Positions 34,611 to 45,753 of a DNA stretch of 64,000 bases are shown in pieces (positions within the stretch are counted from its first letter, which is position 1; the number at the start of each line of letters is the position of its first letter). The notes below the pieces were generated by a model. It saw only the letters and a program-made list of their open reading frames with translations, had not been told where the DNA came from and ran no database searches. Both the position numbers and the translations under genes were made by a program. This DNA is from Nocardioides sp. S-1144 (GTDB taxonomy: Bacteria > Actinomycetota > Actinomycetes > Propionibacteriales > Nocardioidaceae): contig NZ_CP040695.2 of the NCBI RefSeq assembly GCF_005954645.2, positions 2,790,001-2,854,000 on the forward strand. The letters run 5' to 3'.

Positions 34611-35976
34611 CGGTCGGGCCGTCCGTGGGGCCGTCCGCGAGGAGGTCGAGCACCTCCGGGCCCACCCGGGTCACGGTGCCGGCGCCCAGGGTCAGCACGA
34701 GGTCGCCGGGTCGCGCGCGGGCGACGAGCTCGGCGGCGGCCGAGGCGAGCGTGGCCGACGCGACCCGCCCGGGAGGCAGGGGGACGGCGTCCGCGACGAG
34801 GCGCGAGGTGACGGCCGGGTCGGGCTCCTCGCGCGCGAGGTACAGGTCGAGGACGACGACCTCGTCGGCCGCGCCGAGCGCGCGGCCCATGGCGGCACCG
34901 AAGATGCGGGTGCGCGAGACCAGGTGCGGCTGGAAGGCCACGACCAGCCGGCCCTCGCCCGCGAGCAGCCGGGCCGACTGGAGGTCGCCCTCGATCTCGG
35001 TCGGGTGGTGGGCGTAGCTGTCGTAGACGCGGACGCCGCCGGCCTCGCCCTTGCGCTCCATCCGGCGGCGGGTGCCGGTGTAGGCGGCCAGGCCGCGCAG
35101 CAGGTCCGCCCGGGGCAGCCCGAGAGCCTCCCCCGCCGCGAGGGCCGCCAGGGCGTCGGCGACGTAGTGGTCGCCCGGCGCCCACAGCGTGGTGTCGCCG
35201 AGGGCGGAGCGGTCGGCGGCGGTGACGCGCACGACCCGGCGCCCGGCGGCCTCCTGCCGGTCGGCCAGCCGGGCCGCGCCGGCGTCGTCGACGCAGCAGA
35301 CGAGGAAGCCCTCGGGGTCGAGCCCGTCGGCGAACTGGTCGAACGCGGCGGCGTAGGCCTCCGGGGTGCCCCACTGGTCGAGGTGGTCGGCGTCGACGTT
35401 GGTCACGATGGCGGCGTATGGCTCGTAGACGAGGAAGGCGCCGTCGCTCTCGTCGGCCTCGGCGACGAAGACCTCGCCGGACCCGACCGCGGCGTTGACG
35501 CCGGTGGCCGCGAGGTCGCCGCCGATGGCGTAGGTCGGGTCGGCGCCGGCCGCCTGGAGGGCGACCGTCAGCAGCGAGGTCGTGGTGGTCTTGCCGTGCG
35601 TGCCGGCGACCGCGAGGACCCGGCGCCCGGCCATCACCGAGGCGAGCGCGGCCGAGCGCGGCAGGACCCGCAGGCCGCGGCGCACCGCCTCGGCGTACTC
35701 GGGGTTGGTCTCGTTGACGGCGGTCGACACGACCAGCGTGTCGCCGGCCTCGAGGTGCTGCAGGTGCGCGGCGTCGTGGCCGACCTCGACCCGGGCCCCG
35801 AGCGCGCGGAGCGCGTCCAGGGTGGGCGAGTCGGTGCCGTCGCTGCCGCTGACCTCGACGCCCCGGGCGAGCATGATCCGGGCGATGCCGGACAGGCCGG
35901 CGCCGCCGATGCCGACGAGGTGGACGCGCCCGAGCCGTTCGACCGGCTCGAGGACGTCGGGGACGGGCACCCTCAC
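34591..35976 (-). CDS. murC: UDP-N-acetylmuramate-L-alanine ligase
   Basis: A 461-residue Mur ligase that adds the first amino acid, L-Ala, to UDP-MurNAc in the cytosol. The N-terminal Rossmann motif is VHLVGIGGAGLSGIARIML, the ATP P-loop is VAGTHGKTTTTSLL, and the central domain has EADESDGAFLVYEP and DADHLDQWG; HHPTEIEGDLQSAR belongs to the C-terminal domain. The end is a tandem DGPTDGPTDG repeat of no known function. GTG start. It overlaps ftsQ downstream and starts seven bases after murG. Confidence 0.97.
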   Translation of the reverse strand: MRVPVPDVLEPVERLGRVHLVGIGGAGLSGIARIMLARGVEVSGSDGTDSPTLDALRALGARVEVGHDAAHLQHLEAGDTLVVSTAVNETNPEYAEAVRRGLRVLPRSAALASVMAGRRVLAVAGTHGKTTTTSLLTVALQAAGADPTYAIGGDLAATGVNAAVGSGEVFVAEADESDGAFLVYEPYAAIVTNVDADHLDQWGTPEAYAAAFDQFADGLDPEGFLVCCVDDAGAARLADRQEAAGRRVVRVTAADRSALGDTTLWAPGDHYVADALAALAAGEALGLPRADLLRGLAAYTGTRRRMERKGEAGGVRVYDSYAHHPTEIEGDLQSARLLAGEGRLVVAFQPHLVSRTRIFGAAMGRALGAADEVVVLDLYLAREEPDPAVTSRLVADAVPLPPGRVASATLASAAAELVARARPGDLVLTLGAGTVTRVGPEVLDLLADGPTDGPTDGPSGG

Positions 35977-35983
35977 GACGGCA

Positions 35984-37057
35984 TCACCGGCGCGCCTCCT
36001 GCGCCACGATCGCGGCGAGCCGGTCGTCGGCGTCGCGCGGGACCAGGCCCGCGGCGGCCGCGCCCATCCGGGCGAGCCGGTCCGCGTCGGTGGCGAGGGC
36101 GGGCACCGTGGCCGCGACCCAGTCGGCGGTGAGGTCGGCGTCGTCGACCAGCAGCGCTCCCCCGGCCTCCACGACCGGCTCGGCGTTGCGGCGCTGCTCG
36201 CCGTTGCCGATCGGCAGCGGGACGAAGATCGACGGGACGGCGCTGGCCGCGGCCTCGACGACGCTCGAGGCGCCGCCGCGGCAGACCATCAGGTCGGCGG
36301 CGGCCAGGGCCAGGTCCATCCGGTCGACGAAGGGCACCACGACGTAGGGCACGCCGGTCGGCTCGGGGGACGCCTCGCCCTTCGGGCCGACGACGTGCAG
36401 CACCTGCACGCCGGCGTCGCCGAGGGCGCGGGCCGCGCCCGCGACGGCCTGGTTGAGCCGGCGCGCCCCCTGGGAGCCACCGGTCACCACCAGCGTCGGA
36501 CGGTCGGGGTCGAGGCCGAAGAACGCCCGCGCCTCGGCGCGCAGCGCGGGACGGTCGAGCTGGGAGATCATCCGCCGGATCGGCAGGCCGACGTACTCGG
36601 CGTTCCTGAGCGGGGTGTCGGGGAAGCTGACCGCGACCCGCCTCGCGACCCGGGCGCCGGCCTTGTTGGCCAGCCCCGGGACGGCGTTCTGCTCGTGGAC
36701 GACGACCGGGATCCTCCGGCGTCGCGCCGCCAGGTAGGCCGGCATCGAGACGTAGCCGCCGTAGCCGACGACGACGTCGGGCTGGAGCCGGTCGAGGATC
36801 GCCAGGGTCTCGCGGACCGCGCCGCGCAGCCGGCCCGGGACCCGGAGCAGGTCGGCGTTGGGACGGCGCGGCATCGGCACCGGCGCGATCAGCTCGAGGG
36901 GGTAGCCCGCCTCGGGCACCACGCGGTTCTCGAGGCCGCGCGGCGTGCCGAGGCAGGTCACCTCGACGTCGGGGTCGAGCCGGCGCAGGGCGTCGGCGGT
37001 CGCGAGCAGGGGCGAGGTGTGGCCGGCGGTGCCACCACCAGCGAGAAGGACGCGCAT
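35984..37057 (-). CDS. murG: UDP-GlcNAc:lipid I transferase MurG
   Basis: A 357-residue GT-B glycosyltransferase that converts lipid I to lipid II at the inner face of the membrane. The first glycine-rich loop is [18 protein letters not shown], followed by [37 protein letters not shown]; the donor-binding half has [17 protein letters not shown] and [29 protein letters not shown]. Consecutive GTG (37060) and ATG (37057) codons are both possible starts; the ATG is used here. It follows ftsW by 23 bases. Confidence 0.97.
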   Translation of the reverse strand: MRVLLAGGGTAGHTSPLLATADALRRLDPDVEVTCLGTPRGLENRVVPEAGYPLELIAPVPMPRRPNADLLRVPGRLRGAVRETLAILDRLQPDVVVGYGGYVSMPAYLAARRRRIPVVVHEQNAVPGLANKAGARVARRVAVSFPDTPLRNAEYVGLPIRRMISQLDRPALRAEARAFFGLDPDRPTLVVTGGSQGARRLNQAVAGAARALGDAGVQVLHVVGPKGEASPEPTGVPYVVVPFVDRMDLALAAADLMVCRGGASSVVEAAASAVPSIFVPLPIGNGEQRRNAEPVVEAGGALLVDDADLTADWVAATVPALATDADRLARMGAAAAGLVPRDADDRLAAIVAQEARR

Positions 37058-37080
37058 CACGGGAGCCAAAACTAGTCAGG

Positions 37081-38319
37081 TCACCGTCGCGCCGAGACCC
37101 CGGCCGAGCGGATCTTCCTGCGCTGGGCGAGGGCCCGGGCCGCGGCGGGCTCGCGGCGGGCGAAACCGACCAGGAGCCCGAGCGCGGTCAGGGTGGGCAG
37201 CAGGCTGGAGCCGCCGTAGGAGACGAGCGGGAGCGGGATGCCGATGACCGGCAGCAGCGCGAGCACCATGCCCACGTTGATCGTCGCCTGGCCGATCAGC
37301 CACACCACGATCCCGAAGGAGGCGTAGCGCACGAACGGGTCGGCGGTGTGCCGGGCGATGCGCAGCGCGGCGAAGGCGATGGTGACGAAGAGCCCGACGA
37401 CCAGCAGGGTCCCGACCAGGCCGAGCTCCTCACCGAGGACGGCGAAGATGTAGTCGGTGTGGGCCTCGGGCAGCGAGCCCCACTTCTGCTGGCTGGCCCC
37501 GATCCCCTGGCCGAACAGGCCGCCGGAGGAGATGGCGTACAGCCCGTGGGCCGGCTGCCACCCGGAGCCGTGGAAGTCCTGGAACGGGTCGACGAAGTTG
37601 GTGATCCGGCCGAGCCGCTCGGCGTCGGTCGCGGCCATCGCGAGCGCACCCACGGCGATCGGCATGGTGGCCAGCAGGAACAGCCGCATCGGCGCGCCGA
37701 CGACCCACAGCATGCCGGCGAGGATCGAGACGAACACGAGCGCCGTCCCGAGGTCGCGGCCGACGACGACGAGCAGGGTCGCCAGCAGCATCCCGGGCAC
37801 CACCGGCACGAGGATCTCGTGGACCCGGCCGAGGCGGCGCTCCTTGTTGGCGTAGATGTGGGCGGCCCAGATGATGAGGGAGAGCTTGGCGATCTCGGAC
37901 GGCTGGATCTGCAGCGGACCGAGGGCGAGCCAGTTCTTGTTGCCGTTGATCTCCTCGCCGAAGATCGCGGTGGCCACGAGCAGCACCAGCGAGAGCGAGA
38001 ACGCCGGGTAGGTCAGGCGCCGCACCCACTGGTTCGGCACCCGGCTGGCCAGGAACGCCGCGGGCACGCCCACCACGACCCAGGTGAGCTGGCGCAGCAC
38101 GACGGTGTAGGAGTTGCCGGTGCTGCGGTAGGAGGCGACGCTCGAGGCGCTGAGCACCATGATCAGGCCGATGGTGAGCAGCAGCGCCGCGGCCCCGAGC
38201 AGCAGGTAGTAGGTCGTGAGCGGCCGGTCGAGGGCGTCGCGCAGCGCGCCGGTCCAGGCGCGCGGTCGCGGACGGGGGACGGCGAACCTGCGGGAGCGCT
38301 CGGGGGTCGCGGTGGTCAC
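37081..38319 (-). CDS. ftsW: Septal peptidoglycan polymerase FtsW
   Basis: A 412-residue SEDS-family glycosyltransferase that polymerises lipid II at the septum with its partner FtsI. About ten membrane helices run from residue 38 to 385. SEDS marks include GNKNWLALGPLQIQPSEIAKLSLIIWAA, VVGRDLGTALVF, ISSGGLFGQGIGASQQKWG, PEAHTDYIFAVLGEELGL and PLPLVSYGGSSLL. The N-terminal 35 residues are basic and cytosolic. GTG start. It lies between murD and murG, the standard dcw position. Confidence 0.97.
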   Translation of the reverse strand: MTTATPERSRRFAVPRPRPRAWTGALRDALDRPLTTYYLLLGAAALLLTIGLIMVLSASSVASYRSTGNSYTVVLRQLTWVVVGVPAAFLASRVPNQWVRRLTYPAFSLSLVLLVATAIFGEEINGNKNWLALGPLQIQPSEIAKLSLIIWAAHIYANKERRLGRVHEILVPVVPGMLLATLLVVVGRDLGTALVFVSILAGMLWVVGAPMRLFLLATMPIAVGALAMAATDAERLGRITNFVDPFQDFHGSGWQPAHGLYAISSGGLFGQGIGASQQKWGSLPEAHTDYIFAVLGEELGLVGTLLVVGLFVTIAFAALRIARHTADPFVRYASFGIVVWLIGQATINVGMVLALLPVIGIPLPLVSYGGSSLLPTLTALGLLVGFARREPAAARALAQRRKIRSAGVSARR

Positions 38320-38338
38320 CCGGTCGTCTCCTGTCCTG

Positions 38339-39862
38339 CTACGGGGAAGTCTGCTCTCGGACCGCTGCGGCGAACAGGTCGCCCCGGGCCGCGTAGTCGG
38401 TGAACTGGTCCTGCGAGGCGCACCCCGGTGCCAGGAGCACCGTGTCGCCCGGGACGGCCAGGTCGGCCGCCGCCTCGACGACGCGCCGCATCAGCTCCGG
38501 TCCGCCCTCTACGGAGCCAGTGTCACCGCCGTCGACGACGATCACCCGCACATCGGGTGCGTGTCGCGAAAGCGCGGCGGCGATGACGTCGCGGTCGCGT
38601 CCGATGAGGACGACGGCGCGCAGCCGCGAGGCGACCGAGCGCACCAGCTCGTCGAAGGCCGCCCCCTTGGCGAGGCCGCCGGCCACCCAGACCACGGGGT
38701 CGTAGGCCTGGAGCGAGGACTGGGCGGCGTGCGGGTTGGTGGCCTTCGAGTCGTCGACCCAGGTGATGCCCCCGTGCGTGGCGACGACGGCGATCCGGTG
38801 CCCGTCGAGCCGGAAGGACCGCAGCCCCTCGCCGACGTCGGCGCGGCTCACGCCGTGGGCGCGGGCCAGTGCGGCCGCGGCCAGCGCGTTCGCGACCACG
38901 TGGGGCGCGGGGTCACCGCCGGCCGGAGCGAGGTCCGCGAGGGTGCACAGCTCCGCGGCGCTGGTCGCGCGCTCGGCGATGAAGGCGCGGTCGACCAGGA
39001 TGTCCTCGACCAGGCCGAGCATCCCGACCGCCGGCATGCCGAGGGTGAAGCCGATGGCCCGGGCGCCGTCGACGACGTCGGCCTCGCGCACCAGCGCCTC
39101 GGTGGCGGGGTCGTTGACGTTGTAGACGCAGGCCCGCTGCACGTGCTGGAAGATCCGGCCCTTGTCGGCGGCGTACCGGTCCATCCCGGCCGCTCCCCCG
39201 GGCCCCGCCGCGTCGTACCAGTCGAGGTGGTCCTCGGCGAGGTTGAGCACGGCGGCCGCCTGGGCGCTCATCGTCCGGGTGTAGTGCAGCTGGAAGCTGG
39301 ACAGCTCGACGGCGAAGACGTCGTAGGGCGCGGGGTCCATCACCGCCTCGACGATCGGCAGCCCGACGTTGCCGGCCGCGACGCTGCGCAGGCCCGCTGC
39401 CCGCAGGATGCTGTCGAGCATCTGGGTGGTCGTCGTCTTGCCGTTGGTGCCGGTGACGCAGAGCCACGGGGCCGGCTCGCCGGTCGGGCCGGGAGCGCGC
39501 AGCCGCCAGGCCAGCTCGACCTCGCCCCACACCGGGACGCCGCGCGCGGCGGCCTGGGCGAGCAGGGCGGAGTCGGGGCGGAAGCCCGGCGAGGTGACGA
39601 CGAGGTCGACGTCCTCGGGCAGGGTCGCGGTGGCCCCGGCGTGGATGTCGACGCGGGCACCGAGCACCTCGAGGAGCTCGGCCTTCTCCAGCTGGGCGGC
39701 GGTCGCGCGCTCGGCCAGCGCCGTCACGCTCGCCCCGAGGTGGGTGAGGTTGTCGGCGGCGGCGAAGCCGGACACGCCGAAGCCCGCGACCACGGCCCGG
39801 ACGCCGTCCCAGGGGGTGTCGCGACCCAGGCTGTCGAGCCGGTCGGCTGCTCCCGCGCTCAC
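38339..39862 (-). CDS. murD: UDP-N-acetylmuramoylalanine-D-glutamate ligase
   Basis: A 507-residue Mur ligase that adds D-Glu to UDP-MurNAc-L-Ala. The Rossmann part is [21 protein letters not shown], the P-loop is [19 protein letters not shown], and [22 protein letters not shown] and [18 protein letters not shown] are family marks. The GTG at 39862 overlaps the mraY stop by four bases (GTGA) and defines the start. At 507 residues it is about 60 longer than E. coli MurD, which is common in actinobacteria. Confidence 0.97.
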   Translation of the reverse strand: MSAGAADRLDSLGRDTPWDGVRAVVAGFGVSGFAAADNLTHLGASVTALAERATAAQLEKAELLEVLGARVDIHAGATATLPEDVDLVVTSPGFRPDSALLAQAAARGVPVWGEVELAWRLRAPGPTGEPAPWLCVTGTNGKTTTTQMLDSILRAAGLRSVAAGNVGLPIVEAVMDPAPYDVFAVELSSFQLHYTRTMSAQAAAVLNLAEDHLDWYDAAGPGGAAGMDRYAADKGRIFQHVQRACVYNVNDPATEALVREADVVDGARAIGFTLGMPAVGMLGLVEDILVDRAFIAERATSAAELCTLADLAPAGGDPAPHVVANALAAAALARAHGVSRADVGEGLRSFRLDGHRIAVVATHGGITWVDDSKATNPHAAQSSLQAYDPVVWVAGGLAKGAAFDELVRSVASRLRAVVLIGRDRDVIAAALSRHAPDVRVIVVDGGDTGSVEGGPELMRRVVEAAADLAVPGDTVLLAPGCASQDQFTDYAARGDLFAAAVREQTSP

Positions 39863-40968
39863 AGTCGCGCGACCCACTCGGCGTAGAAGATGCCGAGCCC
39901 GGTGGCGACGAAGAGGCCGGTGATGATCCAGAACCGGACCACCACGGTGACCTGCTCCCAGCCGAGCATCTCGAAGTGGTGGTGCAGCGGCGCCATCCGG
40001 AAGACGCGGTGCTGGGCCTCGACGCGGAACACCTTGCGGAACAGGGCGCTCCTGCGGCTGGCCTTGAAGACCGTGGTCTGGATCATCGAGGAGAGCGTGA
40101 TCAGCACGAACAGGCCGCCGAGGATCACCAGCAGCAGCTCGGTGCGGGTGAGGATCGCGAAGCCGGCCAGCGCGCCGCCCAGGCCGAGCGAGCCGGTGTC
40201 GCCCATGAAGATGGCGGCCGGGGACGCGTTCCACCACAGGAAGCCGAAGCAGGCGCCGGTGATGGCGGCGGCGATGATGGCGAGGTCGAGCGGGTCTCGC
40301 ACGTCGTAGCACTGCCCGCCGGGGCTGTTCTCGCACGACTGGCTGCTCTGCCAGATGTTCACCAGCATGTAGGCGCCGAAGACCATCACGCACGCGCCGG
40401 TGGCGAGCCCGTCGAGGCCGTCGGTGAGGTTCACCGCGTTGCTCGTGCCGGTGACGATGACCCAGATGAGCAGGACGGCGAGGATCGGCGGCAGCACCAG
40501 CCAGTCGATCTCGCGCAGGAAGGAGATCTTCTCCGAGGCCGGCGAGTTGGCCCGGTCGTCCTCGAGCCACGGCGAGAGCGCGAGCGCCCCGAAGACCACC
40601 GCGACGAGGGTCTGGCCGACGATCTTGGCCTTGCTGCGCAGCCCGAGGCTGCGCTGCTTGTAGATCTTGATGAAGTCGTCGAGGAACCCGACCAGCCCGC
40701 AGCCGACGAAGAGGAAGATCAGCAGCAGCCCGGACGCCGAGGGCGTCGTCAGGGTGATCAGGTTGGCGGCGAAGTAGGCGACGACGGTGGCGCCGATGAT
40801 GACGACGCCGCCCATCGTCGGGGTGCCGCGCTTGGTGTGGTGGGAGGTCGGCCCGTCGTCGCGGATCTCCTGGCCGTAGCCGAGCTTGGTGAACTGGCGG
40901 ATCGCGACCCGCGTGCCGAGCAACGAGATCAGCAGCGCGAGGCCACCGCCGAGGAGGATCGCTCTCAT
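39859..40968 (-). CDS. mraY: Phospho-N-acetylmuramoyl-pentapeptide transferase
   Basis: A 369-residue polytopic enzyme that moves phospho-MurNAc-pentapeptide onto undecaprenyl phosphate, making lipid I. Ten hydrophobic helices are visible. Catalytic motifs are [42 protein letters not shown] and the cytosolic loop [11 protein letters not shown]. It overlaps both murF upstream (ATGA) and murD downstream (GTGA), so these genes are translated as a chain. Confidence 0.98.
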   Translation of the reverse strand: MRAILLGGGLALLISLLGTRVAIRQFTKLGYGQEIRDDGPTSHHTKRGTPTMGGVVIIGATVVAYFAANLITLTTPSASGLLLIFLFVGCGLVGFLDDFIKIYKQRSLGLRSKAKIVGQTLVAVVFGALALSPWLEDDRANSPASEKISFLREIDWLVLPPILAVLLIWVIVTGTSNAVNLTDGLDGLATGACVMVFGAYMLVNIWQSSQSCENSPGGQCYDVRDPLDLAIIAAAITGACFGFLWWNASPAAIFMGDTGSLGLGGALAGFAILTRTELLLVILGGLFVLITLSSMIQTTVFKASRRSALFRKVFRVEAQHRVFRMAPLHHHFEMLGWEQVTVVVRFWIITGLFVATGLGIFYAEWVARL

Positions 40969-42341
40969 CGGGGCGTGTCTCCTCCGTTCTGGGGGGTCGA
41001 GCCGGCCAGCAGGTCGGACGCGATGTGCTCCAGGGCGGCTGCCCGGGAGGCCTTGACGAGGACGACGTCGTCGGCCACCGCATTCTTCCGCACCCAGGCC
41101 GCGGCGTCGTCACGCCCCGCCGTGAGGACCACCTCGGGCACCCCGACGGCGCGCGCCGCCTCGGCGATCGCGCCGGCGGCCTCCCCCACGACGACCACGA
41201 CGTCGACGCCCGCGGCGGCCTCGCCCACCTCGCGGTGGCCGCGGTCGTGCTCGGGGCCGAGCTCCTTCATCTCCCCCAGGACGGCGATCGTGCGGCCCCC
41301 CGCGGCCCGGCGGTCGCGGCCGAGCGCCCGGACGGCGTCCAGCGCGGCGCGCATCGAGGCCGGGTTGGCGTTGTAGGCGTCGTTGAGCACGAGCAGCCCG
41401 TCGGCGCGCTCGGTGAGCTCCATCCGCCAGCGGGAGGCGGCCTCGGCCGAGCCGAGCCGGTCGGCGACGTCCTCGAGCCGGCGGCCGGCCGCCAGCGCCA
41501 TCGCGGCGGCGGCGGCGGCGTTCGCGACCTGGTGGGCGCCGGTCTGGCGCAGCGCGACCGGGACCCACTCCCCGTCGTGGCCCAGCTCGAACCGGGCCCG
41601 GCCCCGCCCGTCGAAGGTGACGTCGCGCCAGCGCACGTCGGCGTCCTGGCCGAAGGTCAGCACCGCGGCGCGGGTGCGCGACGCCATCGCCGCGACCCGC
41701 GGGTCGTCGGCGTTGAGGACGGCGACCCCGGTCGGCTCGAGGGCCTCGACCAGCTCGCCCTTCGCCGCGGCGATCGCCTCGACCCCGCCGAACTCACCGA
41801 CGTGGGCGGTGCCGACGTTCAGCACGGCGGCGATGGTGGGCGGGGCGACCTCGGCCAGGTAGGCGAGGTGGCCGATCCCCCGCGCACCCATCTCGAGCAC
41901 CAGGAACTCGGTCGACTCGTCGGCCCGCAGCACGGTGAGGGGCACGCCGAGCTCGTTGTTGTTGTTGGCCCGGGTCGCGACCGCGCGGTCGCCGAGCACG
42001 TGGGCGAGGTAGTCCTTGGTGCCGGTCTTGCCCTGCGACCCGGTCAGCGCGAGCACCGGCACCTCGAGGGTGCCGACCGTCAGCGCGGCCAGCCGCCCGA
42101 GCGCGACCGTCACGTCGTCGACGACCACGGTGGGGGCGTCGGTCGGCCGGCTGCCGAGCACGGCGTGGGCGCCGCCGGCGTACTCGTGGCCGTCGACGTG
42201 CTCACCGGCGATCGCGACGAACAGGCCCCCGGGCACCGTCTCGCGGCTGTCGAGGTAGGCGGCGCCGGTGACGAGGACGTCGGCGCCGTGCAGCTCGCCG
42301 CGGACGACGGCGGCGACCTCGCGCAGGGGGAGGGTGATCAC
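40965..42341 (-). CDS. murF: UDP-N-acetylmuramoyl-tripeptide-D-alanyl-D-alanine ligase
   Basis: A 458-residue Mur ligase that adds D-Ala-D-Ala to the tripeptide precursor. The P-loop is [20 protein letters not shown], followed by [18 protein letters not shown], which is typical for MurF, and [19 protein letters not shown]. The C-terminal domain has [18 protein letters not shown] and [21 protein letters not shown] start overlapping the murE stop by four bases. Substrate specificity is as in the family; no oddities were seen. Confidence 0.97.
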   Translation of the reverse strand: MITLPLREVAAVVRGELHGADVLVTGAAYLDSRETVPGGLFVAIAGEHVDGHEYAGGAHAVLGSRPTDAPTVVVDDVTVALGRLAALTVGTLEVPVLALTGSQGKTGTKDYLAHVLGDRAVATRANNNNELGVPLTVLRADESTEFLVLEMGARGIGHLAYLAEVAPPTIAAVLNVGTAHVGEFGGVEAIAAAKGELVEALEPTGVAVLNADDPRVAAMASRTRAAVLTFGQDADVRWRDVTFDGRGRARFELGHDGEWVPVALRQTGAHQVANAAAAAAMALAAGRRLEDVADRLGSAEAASRWRMELTERADGLLVLNDAYNANPASMRAALDAVRALGRDRRAAGGRTIAVLGEMKELGPEHDRGHREVGEAAAGVDVVVVVGEAAGAIAEAARAVGVPEVVLTAGRDDAAAWVRKNAVADDVVLVKASRAAALEHIASDLLAGSTPQNGGDTPR

Positions 42342-43909
42342 GGACGCGCCTCCAGGACCTGGCGGGCCACCACCCGGTCGTCGAAGTCGTGCACCACGCC
42401 GTCGACCTCCTGACCGGTCTCGTGCCCCTTGCCCGCGACCAGGACGACGTCGCCGGGGCGCGCGAGCCCGAGCGCGTGCTCGATGGCGGCGCGCCGGTCG
42501 CCCACCTCGACGACCCGCCCCGGCTGCGCACGGTGCTCGGCGGCGACGCCGGCGAGCACGGCGGCCCGGATCGCGGCGGGGTCCTCGCTGCGCGGGTTGT
42601 CGTCGGTGACCACGAGGACGTCGGCCAGCCGCGCGGCGATCTCGCCCATGATCGGCCGCTTGCCGGGGTCGCGGTCGCCGCCGGCACCGAGCACGACGAC
42701 GACCCGGCCGCCCCCGGCCTCGGCGAGCGGGCGCAGGGTCGCGACGGCGGCCTCGACGGCGTCCGGCTTGTGGGCGTAGTCGACGACGACGAGGAAGTCC
42801 TGGCCGGCCTCGACCCGCTCGAGCCGGCCGGGCACGCCCCCGGAGCGCCGGATCGCCGTGGCGACGGCGCCGGGGTCGAAGCCGGCCTCCGCGGCGGCCG
42901 CGACGGCGGCGAGGGTGTTGGCGACGTTGAAGCCACCGGGCAGCGGGACGCCGGCCTCGACGCGGACGCCGTCGGGCCCGACCACCGTGAACGTCGACCC
43001 CTCGCGCTCCAGCGCGACGTCGACGGCGCGCCAGTCGGCGTCGGGGTCACGCACCGAGAACGTGCGGACCGGCACCCGCACCTCGCCGAGGAGCCGCCGG
43101 CCGTGCTCGTCGTCGAGGTTGACCAGCGCGAGCCGGGCCCGCTCCGGGGTGAAGAGGGAGGCCTTGGCGCGGTAGTAGTCCTCGACGTCGGTGTGGAAGT
43201 CGAGGTGGTCGCGACCGAGGTTGAGGAAGACGGCGACGTCGAAGACGACGCCGTCGACGCGGCCCATCACCAGCGCGTGGCTCGACACCTCCATCGCGCA
43301 GACCTCGACGCCGCGCTCGCGCATCACCGCGAAGAGTCCGTGCAGGTCGGGGGCCTCGGGCGTGGTGAGGCTCGTCGGCACGTCGACGCCGTCGATGCGG
43401 GTGCCGACGGTGCCGACCACGGCGGCGCGGGTGCCCGAGCCCTGCAGCCCGGCCTCGGCGAGGCGGGTCGTCGTCGTCTTGCCCTGGGTGCCGGTGACGC
43501 CGATCATCCGCATCGCCGTGGCCGGTTCGCCGTGGAGCCGCGCGGCGAGGCCGCCGAGCACGGCGCGGGGGTCGTCGACGACGAGCACCGGGACGCCGGT
43601 CCCGGTCGCCGCGGCGACCGTGGCGCCGGCCGGGTCGGTGAGGACGGCGACCGCGCCGGCACCCACGGCGGCGCCCGCGAAGTCGATCCCGTGCACCCGG
43701 GCGCCGGGCAGGGCGGCGTAGAGGTCGCCGGGCACGACGCGCTGCGACGACAGCGTCAGGCCGGTCACCGCGACACCCGCGGCGCCGTCGGGAACCGGCG
43801 CACCCAGCCAGGCTGCGACGTCGTCGAGCGGCGTCGTGGCGGGGGTGCGGGGGCGGGTGGGCGGGGGCCCGGACTCGTCGGTGGACATCGGTCCACCATC
43901 CTCACCCAT
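42338..43909 (-). CDS. murE: UDP-N-acetylmuramoyl-dipeptide:diaminopimelate ligase
   Basis: A Mur ligase of 523 residues that adds the third amino acid. The P-loop is GVTGTQGKTTTTRLAEAGL; TSLTTPEAPDLHGLFAVMRERG and EVSSHALVMGRVDG are standard. The specificity loop reads TDDNPRSEDP: DNPR is the motif of diaminopimelate-adding MurE, so the cell wall carries DAP (LL or meso) rather than lysine. The ATG at 43909 overlaps the ftsI stop by one base (TGATG), matching the coupling seen at every junction here; an ATG seven codons later (43888) is the alternative. Confidence 0.95.
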   Translation of the reverse strand: MGEDGGPMSTDESGPPPTRPRTPATTPLDDVAAWLGAPVPDGAAGVAVTGLTLSSQRVVPGDLYAALPGARVHGIDFAGAAVGAGAVAVLTDPAGATVAAATGTGVPVLVVDDPRAVLGGLAARLHGEPATAMRMIGVTGTQGKTTTTRLAEAGLQGSGTRAAVVGTVGTRIDGVDVPTSLTTPEAPDLHGLFAVMRERGVEVCAMEVSSHALVMGRVDGVVFDVAVFLNLGRDHLDFHTDVEDYYRAKASLFTPERARLALVNLDDEHGRRLLGEVRVPVRTFSVRDPDADWRAVDVALEREGSTFTVVGPDGVRVEAGVPLPGGFNVANTLAAVAAAAEAGFDPGAVATAIRRSGGVPGRLERVEAGQDFLVVVDYAHKPDAVEAAVATLRPLAEAGGGRVVVVLGAGGDRDPGKRPIMGEIAARLADVLVVTDDNPRSEDPAAIRAAVLAGVAAEHRAQPGRVVEVGDRRAAIEHALGLARPGDVVLVAGKGHETGQEVDGVVHDFDDRVVARQVLEARP

Positions 43910-45753
43910 CACCACTCGACGGGCAGCCGCGAGGGTGGTGTGCCGGTGGGCGCCACCGCGTAGCGACGCAGTGCGTAGCCCATGATCTGGGAGAACGCCG
44001 GGCCGGCGACCGAGCCGCCGCCCTGACCGTTGCGGGGGTTCTGGACGACGACGTAGATGGTGAAGCGCGGGTCGTCGGCCGGGGCGAAGCCGCCGAAGGA
44101 GACGGTGAAGGTGCCGTCGTAGCCGTCCTTGCCGGCGCGCTGGGCCGTGCCGGTCTTGCCGGCCACCCGGTAGCCGGGGACAGCGGCCCCCGGCGCGACG
44201 CCGACGTCGGGGTCGACGACGCGCTCCATCATGAGCGCGGTCTGGCGCGCGGCCTCCTCGCTGACCACGCGCTGCTTGGTGGCCACGCCGGTGCCGACCT
44301 TCGTGCCGTCGTCGAGGGTGGCGGTGCCGCGCACCAGGCTGGGGTCGACGTGCATCCCCCCGTTGGCGATCGTGTTGACCGCGCTGGCCATCTGCAGGGC
44401 ATTGACCGAGTAGGACTGCCCGAACGCGATCCGGTCGCCGGTCTGGCTCGTCCAGTCGGTGCCGCCGGGCAGGATGCCCTTGGTCTCGCCCCGGAGGCCG
44501 ACGTTGGTGCGCTTGCCGAGGCCGAACGCCGACAGGTAGCGACGCAGCTGGCCGGGCTCGAACTCGTCGGCGGCCATCACGGTGCCGATGTTGGAGGACT
44601 TGGCGATGATCCCGGCCAGGGTGAGCTTGATCCACCCGTGGTCGAAGTAGTCGCCGATCGGGCGGTCCTGGCGCATCAGCTGCGGCGGGACGTTGAACTT
44701 GGTGCGCGGGGTGACCTTGCCGGCGTCGATCAGGCCGGCGGCGGTGAGCACCTTCGACACCGACCCGGGCTCGTAGACGTCGGTGAGGGCGCGGGAGTTG
44801 TAGTTGGCCTCCGGCGACAGCTCGGGGTGCTCGGCGTCGTAGGTCGGGTAGTCGGCGAGCGCCAGGACCTCGTTGGTCTTGGTGTCGAGGACGATCGCGG
44901 AGCCCGAGTCGCCCCGCGCCCCGGTCACCGTCCTGGCCAGCACCTCCTGGGCGTACCACTGGAGGTCGCGGTCGATCGTCGTCGTCAGGTCGGCGCCGTC
45001 GCGGGCCTCGTCGACGGTGTTGTCGCCCAGCGGGATCCGGGCACCACCACTGCCCGTCTGGTAGCGGGCCTCGCCGTCGTGGCCGGACAGCCAGGTGTTG
45101 AAGGAGTTCTCGAGGCCGGCGAGCGGCTGGGCGGCGCCGTCCTTGTCGGGCGTGCCGAGGAAGCCGACCATGTTGGCCCCGACGTCGCCCGACGGGTAGA
45201 CCCGCACCGGGTCGTCGCGCAGCTCGAGGCCGAGGAAGCCCTCCTCCTTCGCCGCGGCGACCACGTCGCGGGCCTCGGCGGCCGGCACCTGGCGCGCGAG
45301 GTACTGGAAGCGGCTGTCGCGGGCCTGGAGCCGCTCGAGGGTCACGAAGTAGTCGAGGTCGAGCCGCTTCGACAGGAACGTCGCGAGCTCGGGTGCGTCC
45401 TGGGCGGTCAGGGACGGATCGGCGACGACCATGAGTCCGTCGATCGAGCCGGCCAGCGGCACGCCGTCGCGGTCGAGGATGTCGCCGCGCTGGGCCGGCA
45501 GCACGACGCTGACCTGGCCCTCGGCGGCCGCCATGGCGGCGTACTGCTGCGGGTCGATGCCCTGCAGCTGGACCAGGCGGGCGGCGAAGACCGACATCAC
45601 CATCGCGATCACCACGAAGCCGATGCGCAGCCGGACCGTGGACGACCCGCGCCCGCTGCCGCGCGGACGGCTCCGGGGACGAGACGACACGGGCGTCCTC
45701 CTGGTGCTGGTCCGCTTGCGGGGCCCGGTGCCGGGCCGGCTGCTCGTGCCCAC
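43909..45753 (-). CDS. ftsI: Septal penicillin-binding protein 3 (FtsI)
   Basis: A 614-residue class B transpeptidase that cross-links septal wall with FtsW. A basic Arg/Ser/Pro N-terminus is followed by one membrane helix (residues about 41-60), the PBP dimerisation domain (QRGDILDRDGVPLAGS), and the transpeptidase domain with all three active-site motifs: SVSK (nucleophile S331), SSN (386-388) and KTGT (533-536). The frame is open 15 codons upstream, but the GTG at 45753 overlaps the ftsL TAG by one base (TAGTG) and avoids a 46-base overlap, so it is preferred. Confidence 0.96.
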   Translation of the reverse strand: MGTSSRPGTGPRKRTSTRRTPVSSRPRSRPRGSGRGSSTVRLRIGFVVIAMVMSVFAARLVQLQGIDPQQYAAMAAAEGQVSVVLPAQRGDILDRDGVPLAGSIDGLMVVADPSLTAQDAPELATFLSKRLDLDYFVTLERLQARDSRFQYLARQVPAAEARDVVAAAKEEGFLGLELRDDPVRVYPSGDVGANMVGFLGTPDKDGAAQPLAGLENSFNTWLSGHDGEARYQTGSGGARIPLGDNTVDEARDGADLTTTIDRDLQWYAQEVLARTVTGARGDSGSAIVLDTKTNEVLALADYPTYDAEHPELSPEANYNSRALTDVYEPGSVSKVLTAAGLIDAGKVTPRTKFNVPPQLMRQDRPIGDYFDHGWIKLTLAGIIAKSSNIGTVMAADEFEPGQLRRYLSAFGLGKRTNVGLRGETKGILPGGTDWTSQTGDRIAFGQSYSVNALQMASAVNTIANGGMHVDPSLVRGTATLDDGTKVGTGVATKQRVVSEEAARQTALMMERVVDPDVGVAPGAAVPGYRVAGKTGTAQRAGKDGYDGTFTVSFGGFAPADDPRFTIYVVVQNPRNGQGGGSVAGPAFSQIMGYALRRYAVAPTGTPPSRLPVEW